A stretch of 64,000 bases of DNA. Source: Brachycybe producta. Lineage: Eukaryota > Arthropoda > Diplopoda > Playtdesmida > Andrognathidae. The stretch spans positions 682,001-746,000 of the forward strand of contig JAUPFP010000045.1 in assembly GCA_036925085.1 (NCBI GenBank), given 5' to 3'. Every line of letters starts with the position of its first letter. Position 1 is the first letter of the stretch. Shown one piece after another: positions 1-10,827 of the stretch. A model generated the notes under the pieces. It made no database searches, was not told where the DNA came from, and saw nothing but the letters and a program-made list of their open reading frames with translations. The translations under genes were made by a program, and so were the position numbers.

Positions 1-593
1 GTTTTGCTCTTGAAAGACAATAATCAGGGTTCAATGTGCAGTTAGCCTTTAAACCCACCTTGAAATATATATTTTTTTTTATTTATTTAATTATTTTATA
101 TTGTCATTTTTATTGGGAACTTTTTTACAATAGCGTGCTAATTCAATATTATATTTGGTAGTGATTGGGTATAGTGCTAATAAATTATGTTAATGAGATG
201 AGGGAGGGCCCGGTTTAACGTTAAGCGCATGTGTATTTCACATTCCTCCGCTGTGTGTTTTTAAGATGTGAAAAGTGTGACTGTGTGGTTTGGAGATTGT
301 TTTTAACTGTCTTTTATTAAGTGAATAACCTTAGTAATACTTTAGTTATGATTTACGAGTATCGCGATCTTATAAGTCAGGTAAATAAACGCGAATACAA
401 AAAAGTTTTACATTTTTTAAAGTGACAAAGTGATTTTAAAAAAAACTTTGTAAAAGAAGCTGAATCTCAGGTAAGTTATAGATTCTATATGTTTGGCACA
501 GACGTCAATAGAGCATAATGACGTCAAAGTGACGTTACATCAAGCAATGCACATGATACACGGTATTTCCCCGCATTGTTGTTTCTGCCAAAC
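1..593. other. No gene recognised at the left edge
   Basis: AT-rich sequence with a strong donor-like CTCAG|GTAAGT at 467-476 on the plus strand, but no open frame leading to it. Three TGACGTCA-like words near 500-535. Could be an untranslated exon of a gene to the left. Confidence 0.4.
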
Positions 594-602
594 TATTGGC
601 CG

Positions 603-806
603 CACAAGCAATTAGAAATCTGGACAAACAGAAGTTGGCTCTGCCCTTTTTATGACGACCGGCAACTTCTAATTGGTTTGTTTGGTTCGACGTTGAAAAG
701 GACGGATGCATGTGACGTCAGACTACATAACCAACCAATTAGAAGTTGCGTTCGTCATAAAAAGGGCGGGGCCAACTTCTGTTTGTCCCGATTTCTAATT
801 GACTGT
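603..806. mobile_element. FB1 fold-back element, copy a
   Basis: Near-palindrome with arms CAATTAGAAATC...GATTTCTAATTG, each arm containing GAAGTTGGC and CAACTTCTAATTGG. Flanked by TATTGGCCG on both sides (594-602 and 806-814), a target duplication of 8-9 bp. Confidence 0.8.
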
Positions 807-1154
807 ATTGGCCGGTTGGTGCCATTTTTGTTGTAAGAATATGCAAATGTTTGACGTCATAGCGTTTATTATTTATTTATTGTGACGTTATTCATTCGTT
901 CGCGGTTCTTACTGCAAAACGCAACTGTATGAATTCCGTACACATTTTTTTCATTTGTGATTTGTTTTTTTTTGTTTTTTTATGAAATATTTTAAAATTA
1001 TTTAGAAATTGTTTGTTGAAAAATGAGGTTTTATTTGTTAGAAATGGAGTCCCATTGCACATTCCTTTATTCGTCGATTTATCCAGTGACGTCATGTTCA
1101 TATCTATGGTCAATTGGTCAAAGTGTTAAACTTAGAAGAAAGTAGAATATTAAA

Positions 1155-1705
1155 GGCCAGGTCTGTGTATGTATGTGTTTAATGCTATACAAACCTTGAA
1201 GCACGTCGGAATTTATATAAATTTAAATGAATAAATGAACCGCTTTTTTTTCTCAAGGTCAACTATATGTTGCACACTCACCATCCAAGAACCCCATTGA
1301 TATTAAATTGGAGAGGGGAAAAGGTTGGAAAGTGTAGAAGGGGGGGAGAGAAACGTGGAGGGGGAAAAAGTGGGAGGGGGTGACTGAAATTGAAATGAAA
1401 GGAGTAAAAAAGGGAAAAAACGACGCGCATGCGCACACCAGAGAAAATGAAAAACTCATTTTCTCTTTCAAATATAATACGGGGGAGGGGATAATAGTAG
1501 CAAAATTAAACTACAGTTTATCACAGGCAATTGTGCCCAGCATTACAATTTCTTTTCCCCCGCCCTTTTATGAACGTCATCAATTTCTAATTGGGTTTGT
1601 TACTTGGTCTGACGTCATAAAAGGGCGGAGGAAAAGAAATTCTAATGCTGGGCACAATTGCCTGTGAATTTTGCTCCCGTCATTTATGACGGGTTACCCC
1701 ACTAG
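1155..1705 (+). mobile_element. Helitron-like non-autonomous element, copy 1
   Basis: The 3' end has an 8-bp-arm hairpin (CCCGTCAT/ATGACGGG, 1676-1693), then TTACCCCA and CTAG (1702-1705), followed by T. The body matches copies at 34231-34617 and 34634-35030 in inverse orientation. The 5' end (CCAGGTCTGTGTATG near 1157) is diverged and lacks the leading TC. An FB2 fold-back sits at 1521-1667 inside it. Confidence 0.7.
1521..1667. mobile_element. FB2 fold-back, copy f (inside Helitron copy 1)
   Basis: TCACAGGCAATTGTGCCCAG at the left and its complement at the right. The inner arm CCGCCCTTTTATGA and the TGACGTCA-containing centre show kinship with FB1. Confidence 0.75.
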
Positions 1706-1852
1706 TCTAAAAATAAACTTCGTAAGAAATTTATCAAATATTATGATTTTAGTGACAAATAATGTAAAAAGTTTTTTTTTTAATTTTTAGAAAACCCATT
1801 TTTAGTGAAAAGTGATTTTAAAAGTTACCATCCATGAAAGGTGTTAAATTTT

Positions 1853-2137
1853 AAGATGAGGTTTATGAAACAGTTGATTTTCGAACACTTAATTTTATTC
1901 TGTCGTCCAGAAGAGCAAAATTAACAAAAACTATACAAGTGTTTTAGAAACTAGAAGTGTATATCTCAATCACTTAAGGGTATTTTCATCTTTAAACATA
2001 AACTTCTTTATAGACAAAAATTTAAAGAATTTTGTCTTTTCTTTCTAAAACGCATTCAAGTTTTTCATTATTTTGCACCTGAAAGACACAGAATAATCAG
2101 AGTTTGAGAGACATTCACACTTTAAAACCACATAATA
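1853..2137. mobile_element. Family A MITE
   Basis: Family consensus: TTAAGRTGGTTT ends, then GTCTTTCAG, AAACTAGAAGGGTAGC, CACTTAAGGGTATTTTCATG, GATATCTTTCAAAATAAAC, followed by the same blocks in mirror order. This copy has the left ATGAGGTTTATGAAACAG end and most blocks. Confidence 0.75.
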
Positions 2138-2333
2138 TGATTCCCCTTACTGTTCTAGTTTCTTTTTGTTGATTAGCTCGAGAGTCAAATTCAGATGAAA
2201 ATTAATTAAATAATGAACTTAAGTCTCTTATTAGTAATTTAAACATAAAATTATTTTAATACAATTAAACGAAGTGACCAGAAAATGAACAAATTAAAGA
2301 GATTTTTTTTAAAGAATAATTTTAACATTTTAA

Positions 2334-5300
2334 TTAAGATTCTGTTGGCGCATCATTAAGCATTTTTAGTTTAGTGACGTCAGCATCATGACGTAACCAC
2401 TTCTGTAACAGTTGTCCAAGTCGTAACCAAACCCATTCGGGTACGGATCCGAAAAGAATGTACTGAATTCCATGCGACCAGTGTCCGGTTGTCCGTTTCG
2501 AGTAGCCAAGAGTGGACAGAGCGTGACTAGCGAATTTATCCGCATTCGGAACGAAGAGTTTTAGTTGTTGAAGAGTTCCACTGAATTTAGTCATTGCTAT
2601 AAATATAAGTAAAACGTAAAGGTCAATTGAAAAGGCGCTTTGAAACTCGACCGATAGACTGACCTGTCGAGACGTAAAACGGCATCAGGCACTGGATCTC
2701 GATTCCGCTTCCTTTGTACTCGTGTCGGATCGCTCTCGTGAAGTAATCGACGTACGCCTGTATCTTAAACGACACGAAACATGAAAAGTATGGTCACAAA
2801 GTGACCTCTAGCGTGATCGTTGACCTTGGTTGCAGAATAGACGGCCATCATGGGTAATGGATAAATGGCCGAACTGGACGACATGTTAATGATTGCTCCT
2901 CTACCTCTAAGAATACGATATCAATAAGCGAACGAACGATACTCTCGTAATCGAAAGTTACCTCCGAACCATTTCGGGTAAAACGATTCTCGTCATCATG
3001 GTTACGGCTCCAACGTTTATCATTACTAGTTGCCACGCCACCTAGTTAATGCAATTCAGAATAACAGCATTTGAATTGAATATTAATTAATTAACTATTG
3101 AAGTGGTTATAAAGAGTGTGAACGCCCCTCGATCTCTTTTTTTTGGGGTGGGGGGAGCAAAACTTAAGGGAAACTTGAAAGTGTTTTAAAAACTAGAAGG
3201 GTAGCTCCGTCACTTCAGCGGGCTATTTTCATGTTGATATCTTTCAAAATAAGCTTTCTATGTCAGTTTGAAAAGACTGACAAGTTTATTTTCAGACTGA
3301 AAAATTTATTTTGAAAGCGTATCAACATGGAAATACTACTGAGTGAATCAATTACCGTTCTAGTTTATAACACACTTTCAAATTTCTTGTTAGTGTTGAT
3401 TCCGAAACTGCAAAATAATCCAAGAGTTCGAAGATCAGCTGTTGTCGTTAGAGGCTTAAATTATTTCTAGCCTCAAAACACTATCTATAATTCAATAACG
3501 CATTAATTTTTTATCTTAATCGTTAAGCTCGATGCCAACAGTGACCGGTAATAACATTACTAGTGATACGAGCGTATAACACGAAAAAGGAATGAACTAG
3601 ACTATTTCCTCGTGTTAAACGAATTTCGTGTAATAAGCTAAGCTATTCTAAGGTTTCACACGAAAAAGATATTTTCTGTTATTCGATTTTCGTCGTGTTA
3701 TCTGTTTTCTTGTTAAATTGTTTTCGAAATGTATATCCGTACCGCTTCGGAGACTTCTTCGAATAACATTGGGTACTCGTACATTACACCCACATCATTG
3801 ACTATATTTAGAAAAAAAGAAATAAAGGAGACGAAAAAGACACACAAAGTGAGAAACAAAAGCTGCGAAAATGAAATTATTTCGAAATCAAATTTGAGCT
3901 CGGGTTATCTCGTACCTAAGATTCCGATGTCACGGTCTTGTAGTTGAGCTGCAATCTTCGAGTAGACACCAATTCCTTGACTGAAATCTGCCTGAATTAT
4001 GTGTGTTTTCACTTTGTAACATGTTTCTGAAGAATGGATGAAAAATGGAGAAAAGTCAAATTGCCTGTTCTTTATTGAAATTTTACGCCCAAAGGCTTTG
4101 TTCCCATTTATTTATTATTTAAGGCTTTCAATTCCAATAAAAAAAACTTCAACATTTTAAAGTTCAACTTGAACCTTCTGAATAAAGTTTTAACATAGAT
4201 TAAAGTTGGGCTATTTTCTAACTGACATAACATGTTTTTTTTTCAAAAAAAAGAAGATAATCACAAATGATTGAGTGGTAACCCTTCTAGTTTCTAAAAA
4301 CACTTTCAAGTTTCTCTCTTCTGAAAGACAGAATAACAAAAGTTGGATGGTCGTTTCATTTTAAAACCACCTTCAAGAGGAATTTTCTATGTTACATCCC
4401 TTTTTGTTCAGAGGGTTGAAGTTGAAGTGTCGGAAACTCGACATTCTCCCGGATCTCAATACGAAATACCCAGTTCGGTGGCGATCCTTTGTAATTTACT
4501 CAAATTTCTACTGATGAGAACAATGTTCATTCCTCTTTTGGCCAGTTGGTGACAGTAAGCCTTACCGATACCATCCGTACATCCCGTTACAACTGTATCA
4601 AAAGAGAAAATATGAAAATGAGTTAATTTAGGTTAAAATTCACGAAATTCACACTTGAACTTCAAAACAGGGTTTAAACTTTAAACACGGAACAAAAACC
4701 CCGCCTTATTTTGTACTGTCGAACAGAGTAGTTGTCTATGTTCGAACCCTGGTTTTAAATTTGAATAAATTACACACTTTCAAGACCTGTGGCAGAAGGA
4801 AGCTGCGCCATCAAGACCACTTTCAACAAGCGTAATCTTAGGTTAAAGGTGGTCTTGACACACCTTCCAAATGAATTCTTTTGCAAGCGTTTTTTTTGTG
4901 TGTGTGGCATGTATGGCGTTGGCGCTAAGAATGAATAGCATGTTTGTACTTAGCATGGCAAGATCTTTCAAACTAGTTTTAGTTTCAGAGGCGAGAACTG
5001 GCCTAGCTGGCATTTTTTTCTCCTATGGCCCGCTTAGTTTGAGGGCCGGTTTTCTCCGTCAAGAGCCGATTTCATAATGAAAACTAAATTAAAGTTTAAC
5101 ACATATTTTTTTTTTGAAAATTGTACTCGCTATGCTCGCTGAGAGTTAGTGCAAAACAGCAAATAAATTAACACGTTTATTTAAAGTAATAATAAAAATA
5201 GAGCCAAGCAAAAGTTTGGATAAAGTTTTAGGTATTTTTTGGAGTTCTTTACTGATTAGGGCCGTTTCTTTTCTTTCAGTCAGCTCTTTAGTGTATTTAT

Positions 5301-6311
5301 GGTGGCTGAATAGATATTTATTTTGTTTTCGTCCCGTCAGATGGCGCCACTGCAGCGGCTATTACGTTCTATAGGAAGCCCTCCTCCACCCCGCGGTTTT
5401 GTTTGATAAAATTTATGTTTTTCAAGCGAACGTTTTTTCAGGAGAAACATTACGAAAAAATTCAGAAGTCTTTTAGAAACTAGAATAATTGTTGATAATG
5501 CTAAAAGCTTTTTCATGATGGTATCTTTCAAAATAAACTTTTCATGACAGTTTGAAAAAAAGGCGATAATAGTTTTTTTTTTTTATAGAAAAAAACTAAA
5601 TACCGGGTTAATTTTCAAACTGAACTATAAAATGTTTCTTCTAGCCATTCTAGTTTTGAAAACAATTCGAATTTTTTTCTCATAATGTTGTTTCTAAAAA
5701 AAAAACGTTCGCTTGACGTTTTTGTGTCTAAATTTTTACAAAAAAAAAAACGTCTATGGAGTTTAACATTATAGCCACTGCAGTGGTATACCGTTCGGAG
5801 AGAGGAACAAAAACAAAATAAATATCTATTCAGCCACCTTAAATTAAGCGAGAGGCCTCGTATTTAAGATGATATCCTTGTTTTGTTTTTCCTGTAACAT
5901 ATGAGAGTGTATAGTTGACCAGAGCATCAAATGTTGTTGTTATTTTTCTCCATAGAAAATGAAATTACAAAAAAATGATGCAAGAAGAAGAAGAAGAAAA
6001 TATAAATTAAGATGGAAATTGGGAACACAAACAACATAATTAATAATTTACGACCATTAGAAGGGGAGGGGAGGGGAGGGGGGAGGAGATGGTAAAATAT
6101 ACTTGCCGGCCCACTTTCCATATTTGTTGACGTCCACTGGACAGATGGCCGAGAGCACGTGCGTCCTCAAACCATTCATTAAGTTCCAACCGATTTTCAG
6201 TGCGATTTTACTAGAGTAGAAGAGTCCTATGACGGCCAGAATGTCTCGGATTCGATTCATTTCACGTGTTATTCGATCCAGAAGGAATTTTGCCTGATCC
6301 ACTGAAGCCAT
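2334..6311 (-). CDS. HSDL1: HSDL1-type short-chain dehydrogenase/reductase, 8 exons
   Basis: Exons on the minus strand: 6311-6107, 4592-4470, 4026-3916, 3801-3743, 3041-2962, 2906-2825, 2757-2664, 2596-2334. They join in phase to 1017 nt (338 codons plus stop); human HSDL1, as I recall it, is about 330 residues. Seen: cofactor motif TGCTDGIG (about residues 71-78), VNDVG (147-151), Asn175 in MINVG, a Ser run at 202-205, and Y-x-x-x-K (VYSATK, Tyr216/Lys220). The hydrophobic N-terminal stretch and the C-terminal [13 protein letters not shown] and VPEWVW motifs fit HSDL1 better than HSD17B12. Family knowledge: SDR fold, NAD(P)-binding, human protein reported mitochondrial and inactive because the active-site Tyr is Phe. 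Here the Tyr is present. The start is the ATG at 6311, since no better in-frame Met lies downstream before the hydrophobic segment. Family-A repeats sit in several introns. HSD17B12/LET-767 is the alternative. Confidence 0.9.
3155..3440. mobile_element. Family A MITE in HSDL1 intron 4
   Basis: CTAGAAGGGTAGC, ATTTTCATGTTGATATC and mirrored AAGCGTATCAACATGG and TTCTAG blocks. It lies between the exons 3801-3743 and 3041-2962. Confidence 0.75.
4202..4379. mobile_element. Family A half-copy in HSDL1 intron 2
   Basis: Right arm only: AAAGTTGGGCTATTTTC, CCCTTCTAGTTTCTAAAAAC, TGAAAGACAGAATAA, AAAACCACCTT. Confidence 0.7.
5296..5845. mobile_element. Fold-back element in HSDL1 intron 1
   Basis: GGTGGCTGAATAGATATTTA at the left and its complement at the right; both arms then have CACTGCAG and GGCTAT. 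The centre is a diverged family-A-like palindrome. Confidence 0.65.
6101..6107 (-). other. Non-canonical GC 5' splice site of HSDL1 intron 1
   Basis: On the minus strand exon 1 ends TGGGCCG at 6107 and the intron begins GCAAGT. The next coding piece starts at 4592 after TACAG. This join gives [13 protein letters not shown] in frame, which matches the SDR family exactly. No GT donor nearby keeps the phase. GCAAGT is the favoured form of the rare GC-AG introns. Confidence 0.85.
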
Positions 6312-6323
6312 CACTCTTTTTTT

Positions 6324-6354
<31 letters not shown>

Positions 6355-6501
6355 TAATATTAAAGACTAGAATGGTAATTTTTTTTTCCACTTTCACTTC
6401 CGTGTTCTCTCTGTCACTCTCTCAGCAGCAACTGTTACAATGACCTACATTAAAATACATTAAACAATTCAGGTGAATTTCCAGCAGTGAGTGAGGCACG
6501 C

Positions 6502-6546
<45 letters not shown>

Positions 6547-6721
6547 CCTGTTTGTTGTATATTTTTTATGATTAGTTTTTTTTTTTTCAAGAAATTTGAT
6601 TTTTTTTCTGAAATGTGGCGCTCCATGTGGCAAACATAATTTCTAGCTTAAAAAATCTAATCGTGGCGCTTCAACTATCTGTTTGTTCATTGGATGTATG
6701 TTTAAAGCTGACTGCTGTTTT

Positions 6722-7305
6722 TTTTATGAACAGCTGGACTTGGAGAAATTGAAAGTGTGAGTTAGAAACTAGAATGAGTAGCTGAATCACTTAAAGTTGG
6801 GTCGTTTTTATATTGACGTAAAAAGCTTATTTTAAAAGATATCAACCTGAAAATACCCTTAAGTGATTGAGCTGCTACCCTTCTAGTTTCTAAAACACTT
6901 TCAAGTTTCTCTTAATTTTGCTCCTAAAGAACAGAATTAAGCAAGAGTTCGAGGGGGGCATTTGTGCCTTAAAACGAGCTATTTTGCGTTTCAGGAGCAA
7001 CACTAAGGAGAAATTGAAAGTGTGTTAGAAACTAGAATCGCTAGCTGAATCACTTAATAGTATTTTTCATGTTGGATATATTTTTCAAAATAAACTTCTT
7101 ATGGTCCAAAATTTGGGTCATTTTCTTAAACTGACATAAAAAAGCTAATTTTAAAAGATATCAACCTGAAAATACCCTTAAGTGATTGTGCTGCTACCCT
7201 TCTAGTTTTTAAGATATTTTCAAGTTCATCTTAATTTTGCTCCTGAAAGACAGAATAAATCAAAGTTCAAGAAGTGTTTACACTTTAAAACCACTTTAAA
7301 GTTAC
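6722..7305. mobile_element. Two adjacent family A MITEs between HSDL1 and TYW2
   Basis: First copy 6722-6985, second 6993-7303. Each has both arms (AAACTAGAAT... and CCCTTCTAGTTT...). They fill about half of the 1.16 kb between the genes. Confidence 0.75.
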
Positions 7306-7448
7306 ATCTAAGCACGAGTTTGCAACTTTGCACTTTGAGCGTTTAAATTTTGAACCCCTTTTTAATGAACCACTTTGGCTCAGTGGTTCACATAATCCAC
7401 CAATTACTTCACATAAATGAAAATTTTAACAATCGCAGAAAAAAACAC

Positions 7449-7454
7449 TTTATT
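7449..7454 (-). terminator. Poly(A) signal of TYW2
   Basis: AATAAA on the minus strand begins about 20 nt past the TAA stop (7475-7473). It would give a very short 3' UTR. Confidence 0.6.
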
Positions 7455-7472
7455 GCTTGCAAAATACATTTT

Positions 7473-10400
7473 TTATAAGTTGAAAGGAGGAGTACAATGT
7501 AAGTCCACTACAAGGTGGTCAATGTGAGGAGCGTAACTTTTAACCCTTTCGATATGTTCAATGGAAACCATCCACTGAGTTCCATGAATAGAGTAAAATA
7601 TGTCACTCATCCTCAGTCGAACTGTTTCGGCCCAAACAGTCCACTCCATTCTGGTCTTCTTACTCAACCGTTGTAGTCCTTCCAATGGTTGGCCACTGGC
7701 GCTGCCAGTGGCACTAGTAGTGGCACTAGCCTGAGATCCACTGGTGACATTACCGTGGATGTGTAGCACTCCACCTGTGGATCGGTTCAGAGCTTTACAA
7801 GCTGGTTCCCATCCAGCTTCCGATGATGGAATCAATCCAAGATTGACACGGTGAGCCACAAACGTTGGTGTCACCTGTGGGGTTGAAACAGATTTAATAA
7901 TTACGATGACACAGATGGCGCCATGATATGTAAAAGGGAGGGGGGGGGGCGGGAGTATGTTACCAATCTGTTGTCGCCAAAGTGAATTTTGCATCTTTCT
8001 TGAACACCATTTTGTATGAGGTTTGCTTCCAATGCCTTAACACTGTCTGGATTCCACTCGCAGGCATGTACAAATGAGGCCTGTGCATGGACTAAATAAG
8101 GTAAAGTGAAGTAACCTATTCCTGAAACATGCAAAATTATAATTATTATTATTATTTTTAGGAGTTGATACTTAATTAGTAAAAACAAAATTGAGACCCA
8201 GCCCACAACATGTTAGTGAGCGCAGCTCCAACAACAAAGCCATTTGTCCAACGAGCCCCATAAAAGACCATGGCCTGGGATTTCGCAAAAAAAAAAACAC
8301 CCGGTTCATGATGTCCATGGTCTATTTTTATAAAATTGTCACCCCGGGGCCCACCCAGCTTACTTTCTTGCTGGGCCTCATGCTAAACCTCTGCCTGGTG
8401 GTCTCGAGATTCTAAAACGTTACTTAAATTAAAGTGAGACTTAAACAAATCTAAATTTGTTCGTTTTCCAGTTCCAAGTTTTCTGGAAAAAAAAAACACT
8501 AGCTAGCAAGAAATTGAAAGTGTATTTGAAATTAGAACTGGCAATTAAAGCATTATTTTTATTAATATTTTCATGTTGACATCTTTCAAAATAAACTTTT
8601 CATAAAGACACATATTTTCAAAAATGTCTGTCTGTTTAAAGTTCGGTCATTTTGAGAGATATCAACATGAAAATACTCTTTTAAGTGATTGAAGCTACTA
8701 ACAACCCTTCTAGTTTCTAAAACACTTTCTAGTTACTCTTTATTTTGCAGCTGAAAGACAAGAATAACCAGAGTTTGAGGCGCGTTCACACTTTGAAACC
8801 ACCTTAAACACGAATTTTGTGTTAATAGAAAAAAAAAACATTTTCTTCTATTTTTATGAAAGACTGAAACAAAAATATATTTCGTGTTAAACGGTTTCCA
8901 CTCGCATTATATTGTAACGTATATATTATATTACCAGCATAGAGATCGACCACTATCTCATCTTTGCATCTCAGTTTTGCAATTCGTAATTTCTCACTTA
9001 TGTTGCCAGCACTGAACATACATTTTGTGACGTCATAGCTGTACCTAATACATAAGAAAAAATACAATATATAAAAAAAGACAGAAAGAGAGAAAATTTA
9101 CAAATGGAATTGATATCAGATGAAAACCATAATATCATCATTTTCATCATCATTTCACCTAGTCCCCCTCCCCTCCCCCTTTTTCCCTTCAGGAGAAAAA
9201 AAAGGAAGAAAATGAAAAGATAAGAAATTCCATTTTTATTCTTTTGAATAAAAAAAAAAATGAGAAAAAAATAAAAAATAAAAGAATATCAAACAAACAA
9301 AAAAATTGTTGTTCAAATATAAATTGATTTCCCATGAAAATACTTTACTTGAAATCCACTTCAAATAATAAGGATAACAGCTGCAGTATTTTTTTTTTCT
9401 TAACTTTTATGTCTTTTGTAGAAAATTGAAAGAAAAAAAAGAATCTTTCTCATCAATTTTATTTTATGTTTTCATCACAAATCTCAATCCTTTTTCTTTG
9501 TCAATTTCTGTCTGTTCGAAAAATTGTTTTCATTAAGAGGGCTCCATAGATAACTACTTGTATAAATGCAAGGTAGATGGCGCCTGCAACTCCTCCATAG
9601 ATGGCAAACTACACTCGTCACCAATTAGTTGAAATCGAATGCAGCCTTTTAGCTCTAAAAGCCACGTCCAAAACAACCTTAATTATCAGAGCACGTGGAC
9701 AAACTTACACCCAGAACATAATATAAGTGAAGAGATAGATAGAGAGCACGTGTAGAGAAATAGCGATGACGCAATTAAAAGTTTGCCACGTGCAAAAAAA
9801 AGGAAGAAGGTCAGAGTCAAGAGTTGAAGAGTGTCAGTATATTTCTATGGGAGGGCTAGTGGCGCCATCTAACGCTACATGCACAAAATAAATGATCTAC
9901 TTGTAGTCTTAAGGTGGTTTTAAAATATAAACGTCTCTCTTGAATTCTGATTACTTTTGTCTTTCAGAAGAAGAGACACACTTGAATGTGTTTTAAAAAC
10001 TAGAAGGGTAGCTTATATCACATGGGTACTAATGGTTTATTTTAAAAGATATATCGACATGAAAATTCTGTTAATAAAAGTCATTTACCCTTCTAGTTTC
10101 TAAGGTAGCTTCTATATGATAAATTCTGGCTTCTTTTTTTTTTTTTTTGTAATAATTATAATTATTGAATTTTGCACACGAAATAATTATATTACTAATT
10201 ATGATTCTCTTATGTAACAACAAAGTCAACAATTCATGAAATAAAGTTTTTAATTTGGCGCCGCCATCTTGTTATTTTCTAAAATTATTAACGGACAAAT
10301 GGAAGTGAAATATTTTCACGTAATTTGCGCTTTTGCGGAACTTATTATTAAATATCAATTTAATTAAAGTCATATATTTTCCCCACACCTTTTTTCCCGG

Positions 10401-10770
10401 AAACAGTCTTGTTTTCTCATCAGTAATTTTATTTAAAATTTAAAAATAAAGTTTCAGAATTTTCCAACCCTGATTTATTAGACCTGGTAATCACAATTTA
10501 CATTTTAATAGAATATTTTTTTTCATTAAATTTATGTTATCAAGTCAAAAATATTTTGATTGTTGTTAATAACAACAACAGTTGTTGTTGTTGTTGCTTG
10601 TCATCATATGAATGGCGGCACTTCATAATTTTGAAGCATTGAGCCATCAAATAGATGTGACAATAATAGAAACTCAAAAAATCATAGAAAGAGAGAGAGA
10701 GAGAAATATATTTAAAATGAGAGGCTATGATGATGATGATGATGAAGTGTAAATTGGTAGGTCGGTGGTT

Positions 10771-10827
<57 letters not shown>

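Noticed and set aside
467..476. Consensus splice donor CTCAG|GTAAGT at the left edge
   Set aside because: No open frame runs up to it; it may belong to an untranslated exon but cannot be supported here.
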